From contig URSF01000006.1 in assembly GCA_900550445.1 (NCBI GenBank), positions 1 through 64,000 of the forward strand: DNA of 64,000 nucleotides. The letters are read 5' to 3'. Source of the DNA: an uncultured Rhodospirillaceae bacterium (GTDB lineage: Bacteria; Pseudomonadota; Alphaproteobacteria; CAAGCB01; CAG-977). Shown here piece by piece: positions 33,492-42,014 of the stretch. The notes below the pieces were generated by a model. The model worked only from the letters and a program-made list of their open reading frames with translations, did no database searches and had not been told where the DNA came from. Position 1 is the first letter of the stretch; each line of letters opens with the position of its first letter. The position numbers and the translations under genes are program-made.

Positions 33492-34583
33492 TTATTCCGG
33501 CTTATGCGACGGGTTGACGTTGCGCAGGTTCTGCGGCTGGCTGGCCAAAGAAGAATTAAACTGCTGCGTAACGCGGACGAAAGTCGTGCGTTTGCTTAAT
33601 TCTTTCAGCGTTACGGCGCCGACATAAGTGCATGTCGAACGCACGCCGCCCAGAATTTCCTTCACCGTGTTTTCCAAAGCGCCCTTGTATTCCACCAAAA
33701 CGGTACGCCCTTCGCTGGCGCGGTAATCCGCCACGCCGCCGGAATATTTTTCCATGGCCGTATCCGAACTCATACCGTAAAAACGGCGGTATTTTTTGCC
33801 TGTGTCTTCGTCAACGACCAGATCACCGCCGGATTCGTCATGACCGGCAAACATGCCGCCCAGCATGACAAAATCCGCTCCGGCGCCGAAAGCTTTGGAT
33901 ACATCGCCCGGACACGTGCAGCCGCCGTCGCCGATAATCAGCCCGCCCAGCCCGTGCGCCGCGTCCGCACATTCGATAATCGCGGATAACTGCGGATAAC
34001 CGACCCCGGTCTGAATACGCGTTGTGCAAACAGATCCCGGACCGATGCCGACCTTGACGATATCCGCCCCGGACAAAATCAGCTCTTCGGTCATTTCACC
34101 GGTCACAACGTTGCCGGCAATGATTGTCATATCGGGGAAATTTTCGCGGACTCTGCGCACATATTCGACGAAATGCTGAGAATACCCGTTCGCCACGTCA
34201 ATACAGATAAACTGGATCGCGGGATTTTCCTTGCAGATTCTGAACAGGCGTTCGTAATCTTTGTCCGACGTGCCCGAAGTAATCGCCAAATACTTATAAT
34301 CTTCCGCCGGGCATTTGGCGTTAAATGCGTTCCATTCTTCTTTCGTATAGTGTTTCTGAATACACGTAAACATATGAAACTGCTTTAAAACGTCAAAGAC
34401 TTCAAAACGGCCGACCGTATCCATGTTCGCCGCCATGATCGGCACGCCAGTCCACGTTTTTTTTGAATTTCTGAATGTAAAGGTTCTGTTCAAATCGACT
34501 TCCGAACGCGACCGCAGAGTACTGCGTTTCGGACGGAACAGCACGTCTTTAAAATCCAGTTTCATATCTTCTTCAATTCTCAT
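33492..34583 (-). CDS. guaC: GMP reductase
   Basis: Converts GMP to IMP with NADPH, part of purine salvage. It is 363 residues, GuaC-sized rather than IMP-dehydrogenase-sized, and has no CBS domains. The catalytic loop is GIGPGSVCTTRIQTGVGYPQ; the rest of the family pattern includes IGDGGCTCPGDVSKAFGAGADFV, the FYGMSSD region and a C-terminal GGVRSTCTYVGA. AAGGAG seven bases before the ATG at 34583 supports the chosen start. It is followed by the APH/P-loop fusion gene 20 bases downstream. Confidence 0.95.
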   Translation of the reverse strand: MRIEEDMKLDFKDVLFRPKRSTLRSRSEVDLNRTFTFRNSKKTWTGVPIMAANMDTVGRFEVFDVLKQFHMFTCIQKHYTKEEWNAFNAKCPAEDYKYLAITSGTSDKDYERLFRICKENPAIQFICIDVANGYSQHFVEYVRRVRENFPDMTIIAGNVVTGEMTEELILSGADIVKVGIGPGSVCTTRIQTGVGYPQLSAIIECADAAHGLGGLIIGDGGCTCPGDVSKAFGAGADFVMLGGMFAGHDESGGDLVVDEDTGKKYRRFYGMSSDTAMEKYSGGVADYRASEGRTVLVEYKGALENTVKEILGGVRSTCTYVGAVTLKELSKRTTFVRVTQQFNSSLASQPQNLRNVNPSHKPE

Positions 34584-34609
34584 TTCATTCTCCTTAATCG
34601 AATGCAGGG

Positions 34610-35524
34610 TCAGGGTTTTTCATAACACCACTGCGGGTGATTTTCATATAATCCGGCGGGATCCTGATGAATAATGATCTCCGCATTGGGAAAAGCCTGT
34701 TTCAGGCCTTCTTCGACATGATCGGCGACAGCGTGCGCTTTGGCCAAAGTAAACATGGGATTCAGCTCCAGATGCAACTGAATAAACCATTGTGTTCCCG
34801 ACGAACGGGTGCGCAGATCATGCAGCCCGGAAACATCGGGAGATTTCAAGACAATATCGGCAATTTTCTGTTTTTCTTCCGCCGGCAGTTCTGCGTCGAT
34901 CAGCTGAGCCAGCGCTTCTTTTAAAACGCGACGGACGCAAATAATCAGATACAAAGCGATCAGCAGCGCGAAAATCGGATCGGCATAGCGGAAATTGAAA
35001 TAAGATCCGATAAACAAAGAAAGAATAACGCTTAAATTCATCATGACGTCGCCGGCATAATGGGTATAGTCGGCGGTAATGGCCACGGATTTTGTTTTTT
35101 TAACGACATAACGCTGAAAAGAAACCAGCAGCAGCGTTAAAACAATGGAAATTCCCATCGCCCCCATACCGATGCCGACATGACTGATGATTCTGGGGTG
35201 CAGGATATACTGAATACTTTGGAAAATCAGCAAAGCGGCGGAACCGGCGATAAAGGCCGCCTGCCCCAAAGATGCCAGCGATTCGATTTTTCCGTGCCCG
35301 AAGCGGTGTCCGCTGTCCGCCGGCGCCAAAGACTGTCGGACGGCCCATAAATTTAAAAAAGAAGCCCCCGCGTCCAAAGTCGAATCAATCAGGCTGGACA
35401 ACAGCGCCACGGAATCCGTCATTATCAGGGCGAACAGCTTCACCCCGATCAGGATCAAAGCCGTGCCGACCGAGGCGGCCGCCGCGGTTTTCATCAGAAA
35501 CGCCGAAGATTTTACTTCAGACAC
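34610..35524 (-). CDS. Cation diffusion facilitator (FieF-like)
   Basis: An inner-membrane divalent-cation/proton antiporter of 304 residues. Six transmembrane segments are followed by the C-terminal ferredoxin-like cytoplasmic domain. Metal-site residues are visible in SLIDSTLDAGASFLN (Asp...Asp) and in VAITADYTHYAGDVMMN (His...Asp). The HRFGHGKIESLASL segment is typical of FieF-type proteins, which export Fe(II) or Zn(II). The metal is not decided here. It ends 27 bases before guaC and is divergent from the DnaJ-like gene. Confidence 0.9.
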   Translation of the reverse strand: MSEVKSSAFLMKTAAAASVGTALILIGVKLFALIMTDSVALLSSLIDSTLDAGASFLNLWAVRQSLAPADSGHRFGHGKIESLASLGQAAFIAGSAALLIFQSIQYILHPRIISHVGIGMGAMGISIVLTLLLVSFQRYVVKKTKSVAITADYTHYAGDVMMNLSVILSLFIGSYFNFRYADPIFALLIALYLIICVRRVLKEALAQLIDAELPAEEKQKIADIVLKSPDVSGLHDLRTRSSGTQWFIQLHLELNPMFTLAKAHAVADHVEEGLKQAFPNAEIIIHQDPAGLYENHPQWCYEKP

Positions 35525-35693
35525 GACGCAGATGTCCTTTGTTAAAAAAACGTTAAAAGCGACTTACTATAACAAACATATTTGTTTTATGGAAACAATA
35601 AATCCGAAAAAAAGTCTTTTTAATAGCTTGCCTGAAAGGCTTCGGCATTTTATTTTATACAGCGGACAAATTAAAACTAATGGCAGAAAGAAA

Positions 35694-36659
35694 ATGGCTA
35701 ATCCATATACTCTTTTAGGTGTTTCAAAAAGTGCTTCTCAGGAAGAAATAAAACAGGCTTACCGGAAACTGGCGCGCAAAATGCACCCGGACTTGAATCC
35801 GAACGACCCGAAAGCGGAAGATAAATTTAAAGAAATATCAAGCGCTTATGACATTCTTTCGGATCCGGAAAAAAGAAAACGCTATGACGCCGGCGAAATA
35901 GACGAAAACGGCAAAGAACGTCCCGGATTCGGATTTGGATACGGCAGCGGCGGCCCTTATCAGAATCAGGGTGCCGGTTTTGAAGGCTTTAATTTTGATT
36001 TCGGCGCGGCGCAGGGGGCCGGCAAAAAACGTTCCGGTTTTGACTTTTTCAGCGAAATGTTCGGCGGCGCGGCGGCCGAAGGCGGCGAAGACATTTTTTC
36101 CAATCTGCGGCGCCGGTCGCGCAAAATGCAAGGAGAAAATGTCAATTATGACCTGCCCGTTTCGTTTCTGGACGCCGCATTGGGCAAAGAAAAAGAAATC
36201 GCCCTGCCGAACGGCAAAGTCTTAAACGTCAAGATCCCGGCGGGCACGGCCGACAAAACCGTCCTGCGGTTAAAAGGACAGGGCGCCCCCGGTATCGGCG
36301 GCGGACCGAACGGAGACGCTTTAATCCGGATTCTGGTACAGGCGCACCCCTATTTCACACGATCGGACAATGACGTTTTGCTGGACGTTCCCATTACACT
36401 GAAAGAAGCCGTTTTAGGAGCGAAAGTAACCATTCCGACACTGGAAGGAAAAGTCGCACTGACCGTTCCGCCTTATTCCAACACGGGTTCTGTTCTGCGT
36501 CTGCGCGGCAAAGGCATAAAAACAAAAAACACAACCGGCGATCTGCTGGTCAAGCTGCAGATTGTTCTGCCTGACAAGCCGGACGGCGAATTGACGCGGT
36601 TCATGCAGGAATGGACGCCGGCCGCGGCCGATCCGCGCGCGAAAGCGGGACTGAACTAA
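35694..36659 (+). CDS. DnaJ-class chaperone without zinc finger (CbpA-like)
   Basis: A 321-residue J-domain co-chaperone that stimulates DnaK. The J domain spans 1-67, with KLARKMHPDLNPNDPKA carrying the essential HPD and a full family opening YTLLGVSKSASQEE. A Gly/Phe-rich linker (about 80-115) and two C-terminal substrate-binding beta domains follow. The zinc-finger cysteines of DnaJ are absent, which makes it CbpA/DjlA-like in type. The ATG at 35694 is chosen because the J domain begins there; a longer in-frame start near 35589 adds residues with no family match. A weak terminator follows. Confidence 0.9.
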   Translation: MANPYTLLGVSKSASQEEIKQAYRKLARKMHPDLNPNDPKAEDKFKEISSAYDILSDPEKRKRYDAGEIDENGKERPGFGFGYGSGGPYQNQGAGFEGFNFDFGAAQGAGKKRSGFDFFSEMFGGAAAEGGEDIFSNLRRRSRKMQGENVNYDLPVSFLDAALGKEKEIALPNGKVLNVKIPAGTADKTVLRLKGQGAPGIGGGPNGDALIRILVQAHPYFTRSDNDVLLDVPITLKEAVLGAKVTIPTLEGKVALTVPPYSNTGSVLRLRGKGIKTKNTTGDLLVKLQIVLPDKPDGELTRFMQEWTPAAADPRAKAGLN

Positions 36660-36685
36660 AAAAAACAATCAACTGACTGATTAAC

Positions 36686-36716
36686 GGCAAAAAGACTTTG
36701 AAATGTCCTTTTTTTG
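36686..36716 (+). terminator. Weak terminator after DnaJ-like gene
   Basis: AAAAAGAC (36689-36696) and GTCCTTTTT (from 36705) can pair with one mismatch, and the second arm runs into a T tract. The stem is low in GC, so this is tentative. Confidence 0.4.
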
Positions 36717-36763
36717 TGTTATCCCTCATTTAAAAATACTTTAAACTTTCAGAGAGGTTTTTC

Positions 36764-37603
36764 ATGACGACAGGTTTGATGGAAGGCAAAAAAGGACTGA
36801 TTCTGGGACTGGCAAACGATAAATCAATTGCCTGGGGAATAGCTTCCGAACTGCATAAACACGGTGCGAAACTGGCTTTTACTTATCAGGGAGAAGCGCT
36901 GGAAAAACGTGTTCGTCCGCTGGCGGCCTCTTTGGGGGAAAATCTGGTGCTGCCCTGCGACGTGACCAAAGAAGAAACGCTGGACGCGCTGTTCGATTCT
37001 CTGGAAAAAGAATGGGGAACGATTGATTTTGTCGTTCATGCCGTCGCTTTTTCGGATAAAAACGAATTAAAGGGACGCTATTGCGACACGACGTTGGCAA
37101 ATTTCTTAAACACCATGCATATTTCATGTTATTCGTTCACGGACATCTGCCGGCGCGCGGCAAAAATCACAAATCCGGGCGGCAGCTTTGTCACGATGAC
37201 GTATTACGGCGCTGAAAAAGTACTGCCGAACTACAACGTTATGGGTGTTGCAAAAGCCGCTTTGGAAGCTTCTGTCAGATATCTGGCCCGCGATTTGGGA
37301 TCTCAGGGTATCCGCGTTAACGCCGTTTCCGCAGGCCCCATTAAAACGCTGGCGGCGTCGGGCGTCGGCGATTTCCGCCTGATCTTAAACTGGAATGAAT
37401 ACAGTTCTCCGCTGCACCGAAACGTCACGCAGGACGAAGTCGGCAAAAGCACCGTTTATCTGCTCAGCGATTTGGCCAGCGGCGTGACCGGCGAAGTCAT
37501 GCATGTCGATTCGGGATACAATACCATCGGCATGATGAATCCCGAATACGCTCATGAAATATCGGAACTGTTGGCTTCATTTCCGAAAAAAAGCGCTGAA
37601 TAA
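36764..37603 (+). CDS. fabI: Enoyl-ACP reductase (NADH)
   Basis: The last reductive step of each fatty-acid elongation cycle. It is 279 residues, an SDR-fold enzyme. The nucleotide-binding opening GLILGLANDKSIAWGIA is FabI-specific. The catalytic pattern is YYGAEKVLPNYNVMGVAKAALE, with Tyr and Lys spaced as in FabI, followed by RVNAVSAGPIKTLAASG. The stop lies three bases before the aroC start; this pairing is common in alphaproteobacteria and suggests joint transcription. It is the usual target of triclosan-like inhibitors in this family. Confidence 0.96.
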   Translation: MTTGLMEGKKGLILGLANDKSIAWGIASELHKHGAKLAFTYQGEALEKRVRPLAASLGENLVLPCDVTKEETLDALFDSLEKEWGTIDFVVHAVAFSDKNELKGRYCDTTLANFLNTMHISCYSFTDICRRAAKITNPGGSFVTMTYYGAEKVLPNYNVMGVAKAALEASVRYLARDLGSQGIRVNAVSAGPIKTLAASGVGDFRLILNWNEYSSPLHRNVTQDEVGKSTVYLLSDLASGVTGEVMHVDSGYNTIGMMNPEYAHEISELLASFPKKSAE

Positions 37604-37606
37604 ACA

Positions 37607-38695
37607 ATGACGGGGAACGGCTTCGGCGAAATTTTCCGGTTTACAAGTTTTGGCGAAAGCCACGGAAAGGCGATCGGTTGTATTGTTGAAGGCGTTCCCG
37701 CGCAAATTCCTTTGGAACCGTCGGATATTCAAACGGCCCTGAATCGCAGAAAGCCGGGACAGTCAAAGTTTACGACACAGCGCAAAGAACCCGATGCGGT
37801 TCAAATTCTGTCCGGCGTATTTAACGGCCTGACAACGGGAACGCCGATCGGTTTACTGATTGAAAATGAAGATTCCCATTCGTCCGATTATTCTGAAATC
37901 GCGCAGAAATTCCGTCCCGGACATGCGGATTTCCCTTATTTTTTGAAATACGGCAACCGTGATTACCGCGGCGGCGGCAGAGCTTCCGCCAGAGAAACGG
38001 CTCTGCGTGTCGCGGCCGGCGCTTTGGCCCGCAAGGTATTAAAGCATTTTTTAAAAACGCCGTTTGATATCACGGCGGGACTGATTCAGATCGGAAACGA
38101 AAAAATTTCCGGCTGGGATTGTACGCAAATCGACAGGAACCCTTTTTTCTGTCCGGACGCCGCCGCCCTGCCCCGCTTTGAACGATTATTGGAACAAGTC
38201 AGAAAAAATGAAGATTCCGTCGGCGCCGTTATCGAAATCCGCGCGACCGGCTTTCCCGCCGGACTGGGCGAGCCGGTTTATGACAGGCTGGACGCCGATC
38301 TGGCAAAAGCGCTGATGAGTATCAATGCGGTCAAAGGCGTTGAAATCGGCGACGGATTTGCCGCGGCCGCTCTGACCGGCCGTCAAAACGCCGACGAAAT
38401 GTATGCTGACAAACAGGCGGCGAACGGCGTCGGTTTTAAAAGCAATCACGCGGGCGGTATTTTGGGCGGTCTGTCAACGGGACAGCCGATTATTGCCCGG
38501 ATTGCCGTCAAGCCCACTCCCTCAATCGCCGACACACTGCATACTGTTAACGTCGAAGGGGAAAATACAACAATTCAGACAAAAGGACGGCATGATCCCT
38601 GTGTCGGTATTCGCGCCGTTCCCGTCGCCGAAGCAATGACGGCATGCGTTCTGGCCGATCATCTGCTGCGCCTGCGGGCTCAATATCATCTTTAA
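37607..38695 (+). CDS. aroC: Chorismate synthase
   Basis: The last shikimate-pathway step, an FMN-dependent trans-elimination yielding chorismate. It is 362 residues. The family signatures are GEIFRFTSFGESHG, the ARG-rich RGGGRASARETALRVAAG and a C-terminal AVKPTPSI. It lies three bases after fabI. aroA, the preceding pathway step, is at the other end of the window. The next gene, sppA, starts 12 bases later and may be in the same transcript. Confidence 0.96.
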   Translation: MTGNGFGEIFRFTSFGESHGKAIGCIVEGVPAQIPLEPSDIQTALNRRKPGQSKFTTQRKEPDAVQILSGVFNGLTTGTPIGLLIENEDSHSSDYSEIAQKFRPGHADFPYFLKYGNRDYRGGGRASARETALRVAAGALARKVLKHFLKTPFDITAGLIQIGNEKISGWDCTQIDRNPFFCPDAAALPRFERLLEQVRKNEDSVGAVIEIRATGFPAGLGEPVYDRLDADLAKALMSINAVKGVEIGDGFAAAALTGRQNADEMYADKQAANGVGFKSNHAGGILGGLSTGQPIIARIAVKPTPSIADTLHTVNVEGENTTIQTKGRHDPCVGIRAVPVAEAMTACVLADHLLRLRAQYHL

Positions 38696-38707
38696 AAGAG
38701 GAAACAA

Positions 38708-40531
38708 ATGCCTTTATTTCCCGAATTTCCGGCCGTATCCGGCGCTGAAAAACGTCCTGTGGCAAAAAAATCTTTTTTAAAACGTATCGGTCGTTTTTTT
38801 ATTTTCTTTTTTTGTTTTGTCGGAATTATTTTTTCTTCGGCCATCGGTTTTCGGGTTTATTCTTTAATGCGCGGCGCGGTTCCTCATGTTTTTCGACCGG
38901 GGACAGTTTTGCGCTTAAATCTGGAAAACGAATTATTTGAAAGCCGGCCGACCGATTTCATCGGTTCGCTGACATTCGGCAATCCTGCGACCGCCGCGGA
39001 CGTTATCCTGGGGCTAAACCGTGCGGCGGCAGATCCGAATATTTCGGGATTAGTTGCTTATATGACAAAAATATCCTTGTCTTTGACGCAGATTCAGGAA
39101 ATCCGTTCCGCCGTACAGGCGTTTAAAAAAGCCGGCAAAAAAACCGTTTTTTATGCGCCGACGATCGGTGAACTGGGCGGCGGACTGGGTATGTATTATC
39201 TGGCGGCGGCTTTTGATGAAATTCATATCCAGCCGGGCGGAGAAGTCGGACTGGCCGGTATTGCCGTTGAAACGCCGTATTTTAAAAAAGCGCTTTTAAA
39301 ACTGGGAATAAAACCGTCTTTTAACGCCCGATACGAATACAAAACAGGAGCGGATTCTTTAAACGCCGATCAGATGTCCGCGCCCGAAAAAGAAAACCTG
39401 ACGCAGATTTTCAACAATTTTCTGGACGTTATGGCGGCGGATATTGCCAAAGACCGCCCGGCGCTGCAAAACGCAGACGTAAAACAAATTTTAAAAAACG
39501 GGCCGTATTTCGCCGATCAGGCTTTAGAAATGAAACTGGTTGACAAAGTCGAATATGCCGACGTTCTGGAAGAAGAATTGAAAAAACAAAAGGCGGAAAT
39601 CGTTGACGTTTTGGATTACACGGCGGCGACCCGGCAGGTTGTCAATCATAAAACGCCGGTCATTGCTTATATCCCGGCAGTCGGCATCATTCAGTTCGGC
39701 GAATCCCTTTTTGCCGGAGACGCTTATCGCTCTATTTTGGGCTTTTCTTCTTTCAGCAGCGCCTTACGCGAAGCAGCCGACGATGAATCCGTCAAAGCCA
39801 TCGTAATCCGTCTGGATTCCCCGGGCGGAGGCTACACTTCTTCTGACGCGATGCGCCGCGAAATAGAACATGTTAAAACCGTTTCGCAAAAACCGGTGAT
39901 ATGCAGCATGGGATCAACGGCGGCTTCCGGCGGGTATTTTGTTTCTCTGGCTTGCGACAAAGTTTTTGCCGACCCGGCGACATTAACCGGATCCATCGGC
40001 GTTTTCGGCGGAAAGCTGGTTTTTAAGGATCTGCTGGAAAAACTAAATATTACCGTCAGCTCTTTAAAAATGGGCAAAAACGCCGGCCTGTTTTCGATGA
40101 CGCAGGATTTTACGGCAGAACAGCAGAAATTTTTCAACGCTTCCTTAGACCGTGTTTATCAGGACTTTACAAACAAAGTCGCCGCCCGCCGGGGATTTTC
40201 GGCAAAACAGATCGATGCGCTGGCCCGCGGCAGAGTTTTCACCGGCGATCAGGCGCAGCGCAACGGCCTGATAGACGCGACGGGCGGACTGTCCGACGCG
40301 CTGAAAGACGCCGCCGAAACAGCCGGACTGCCGGCGTCGGCGCCGACAGTCGAATTTCCCGTCAATCCGACCAGAATAGAAATGCTGATCAGCCTGTTAA
40401 ATTCGGACGCAGCCGTTTACCTGAAAAAAAACGCCGCCCGAAACGGCATTGTTCCGAACATAAAACTGTGGCTGGAACGATTGGTTCAAGGTGATTTCAG
40501 ATTATTTTACAACGGATTAAACGCTTTTTAA
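38708..40531 (+). CDS. sppA: Signal peptide peptidase SppA, long (67K) type
   Basis: An inner-membrane serine protease that degrades cleaved signal peptides. It is 607 residues, the duplicated E. coli-like form. One membrane segment is at about 25-47. The N-terminal repeat carries the general-base Lys in YEYKTGADSLN. The C-terminal repeat carries the nucleophile Ser in MGSTAASGGYFVSLACDKV, with TLTGSIGVFGGK downstream. AGAGGAAA lies six bases before the ATG. It is downstream of aroC by 12 bases. Confidence 0.93.
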   Translation: MPLFPEFPAVSGAEKRPVAKKSFLKRIGRFFIFFFCFVGIIFSSAIGFRVYSLMRGAVPHVFRPGTVLRLNLENELFESRPTDFIGSLTFGNPATAADVILGLNRAAADPNISGLVAYMTKISLSLTQIQEIRSAVQAFKKAGKKTVFYAPTIGELGGGLGMYYLAAAFDEIHIQPGGEVGLAGIAVETPYFKKALLKLGIKPSFNARYEYKTGADSLNADQMSAPEKENLTQIFNNFLDVMAADIAKDRPALQNADVKQILKNGPYFADQALEMKLVDKVEYADVLEEELKKQKAEIVDVLDYTAATRQVVNHKTPVIAYIPAVGIIQFGESLFAGDAYRSILGFSSFSSALREAADDESVKAIVIRLDSPGGGYTSSDAMRREIEHVKTVSQKPVICSMGSTAASGGYFVSLACDKVFADPATLTGSIGVFGGKLVFKDLLEKLNITVSSLKMGKNAGLFSMTQDFTAEQQKFFNASLDRVYQDFTNKVAARRGFSAKQIDALARGRVFTGDQAQRNGLIDATGGLSDALKDAAETAGLPASAPTVEFPVNPTRIEMLISLLNSDAAVYLKKNAARNGIVPNIKLWLERLVQGDFRLFYNGLNAF

Positions 40532-40617
40532 AAAAATACGGCTTCGATCATTTTTTCATCACGCTTTCGATAATAATCAGGTATGATAAAAAAAAGCTGT
40601 TATTTTAGGAGTTTGGT

Positions 40618-41172
40618 ATGAAGCGTTTTGCCCTGCTGATTCTGCCCGCCGTTTTATCGGCCTGCGCCCCCTCGGTTGTTGAAAAAAAAGAAACGCTTCC
40701 TGCAGCGGTTCCCGTCGTGCAGACCGTTAAAAAACATACAAAAAAAACGACGGCTGCTTATATGACGGATCAGGAAAAAGAATTAAAACAAATTTTAAAT
40801 GGATCCGCATTTTTTGTTACTCGTTATAACAATATTCTGACAATAACCTTTTCAGGCAATGCCATTTTTGCCGAAAACAGCTATCACCCGACCCCGCAGG
40901 CTGCGGAAATACTGAAAAAAATCGCGCCGGTTCTGTCGGCTTATACAAAAATGCGCATCAGTGTCATCGGCCATACGGACGGTATGGGCAAACCGTCGAC
41001 CAATCAGCTGATGAGTGAAAAACGCGCCGAGGCCGTCGCCTCTATTTTAAAAAAATCCGCTAAAATAGCCGCCGTCCGGCTGTGGGTTGAAGGACACGGT
41101 AATGAAAAAGACGGAAATCAACCGCGCAACAACGGGGTTGACATTATTTTAACGCCAACGTTTGTCCAATGA
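40618..41172 (+). CDS. OmpA-domain lipoprotein
   Basis: A 184-residue exported lipoprotein; the lipobox is LSAC, with the acylated Cys at about residue 16. A C-terminal OmpA-like domain (about 75-180) includes the TFSGNAIFAE segment, the IGHTDGMGKPSTNQLMSEKRA peptidoglycan-binding core and a final beta strand. Such proteins bind diaminopimelate in peptidoglycan and tie the outer membrane to the wall. It resembles Pal but lacks Tol genes nearby, so Pal is not claimed. The stop overlaps the next gene (ATGA), so the two are coupled. Confidence 0.85.
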   Translation: MKRFALLILPAVLSACAPSVVEKKETLPAAVPVVQTVKKHTKKTTAAYMTDQEKELKQILNGSAFFVTRYNNILTITFSGNAIFAENSYHPTPQAAEILKKIAPVLSAYTKMRISVIGHTDGMGKPSTNQLMSEKRAEAVASILKKSAKIAAVRLWVEGHGNEKDGNQPRNNGVDIILTPTFVQ

Positions 41173-42014
41173 AAAAAACGTTCCTGTTTTTCTTTTTTTT
41201 CCTGACGACCGGGTGTTCAAATCTGTTGTTTCACCCGGAAAAAGAATTTGTTTTGGAACCGTCACGGCTGGAACTGCCATATGATAATCTTTCTTTGAAC
41301 ACTCCGGACGGGCTTAAACTGCACGCCTGGTTTATCCCGGCTTACTGCAGCGGCAAGACCCCCTGCCCGGCAAAAGCCAATATTTTATATCTGCACGGAA
41401 ACGCGGAAAATATTTCGTCCCATACGTTCAGCGTTCTCTGGTTGATTTTATACGGGTATAATTTAACGGCGTTGGATTACCGCGGTTTCGGCCATTCCGA
41501 AGGATCCGTCAGTTTGTCCGGATCGGAAACCGACATTCAGACGGCCATTAATTACCTGCTGGAAAAATACCCAGATCTGCCTTTATTCGTATTCGGGCAG
41601 AGCATAGGCGCTTCACTGGCTGTTTCCGCCGTCGCGAAATCCGAACATCAGGACAGAATCGCCGGCGTTATTATTGACAGCGCTTTTTCAAAAACGCGGA
41701 GGATCGCGCGGGAAAAGGTCGCGCAGGTCTGGCTGCTTTGGCCGTTTCAGTACCCTTTGTCTTTTTTGGTCGCCGAAAACGATCCGGAAGGAAACGTTTC
41801 CAAAATCACGGCGCCGAAATTATTCCTGACGACCGAAGACGATCAAACCGTCCCGCCGCATCATACGCGTCTGCTGTATACCAAAGCCGCCGCTCCCAAA
41901 GAATTGGAGATTGTCGCCAAGGGCGGACATATCCGCGCGTTGAACAACGAACGCGCCAAAGACGTTTTATTAAAATTTCTGGAAACAAACAGCCGGCCGA
42001 AACAAGCGGATTAA
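41169..42014 (+). CDS. Alpha/beta-hydrolase lipoprotein (BEM46/YqkD-like)
   Basis: A 281-residue exported hydrolase with a lipobox (TTGC, Cys near residue 16). It has the ILYLHGNAENIS oxyanion strand, a DYRGFGHSEG turn, the nucleophile elbow FGQSIGASL, the acid in TTEDDQTVP and the His in KGGHIRAL. This matches the BEM46-like serine hydrolase family. Its start overlaps the OmpA-domain lipoprotein by four bases. It is convergent with der, and both stops share one TTAA at 42011-42014. Substrate unknown. Confidence 0.85.
   Translation: MKKTFLFFFFFLTTGCSNLLFHPEKEFVLEPSRLELPYDNLSLNTPDGLKLHAWFIPAYCSGKTPCPAKANILYLHGNAENISSHTFSVLWLILYGYNLTALDYRGFGHSEGSVSLSGSETDIQTAINYLLEKYPDLPLFVFGQSIGASLAVSAVAKSEHQDRIAGVIIDSAFSKTRRIAREKVAQVWLLWPFQYPLSFLVAENDPEGNVSKITAPKLFLTTEDDQTVPPHHTRLLYTKAAAPKELEIVAKGGHIRALNNERAKDVLLKFLETNSRPKQAD

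Noticed and set aside
35463..35693. N-terminal extension of the DnaJ-like gene
   Set aside because: The J domain starts at 35694; the upstream in-frame codons overlap the divergent efflux gene and have no family match.
40618..41172. Calling the OmpA-domain lipoprotein Pal
   Set aside because: tolQRAB genes are not adjacent and many OmpA-like lipoproteins share the domain.
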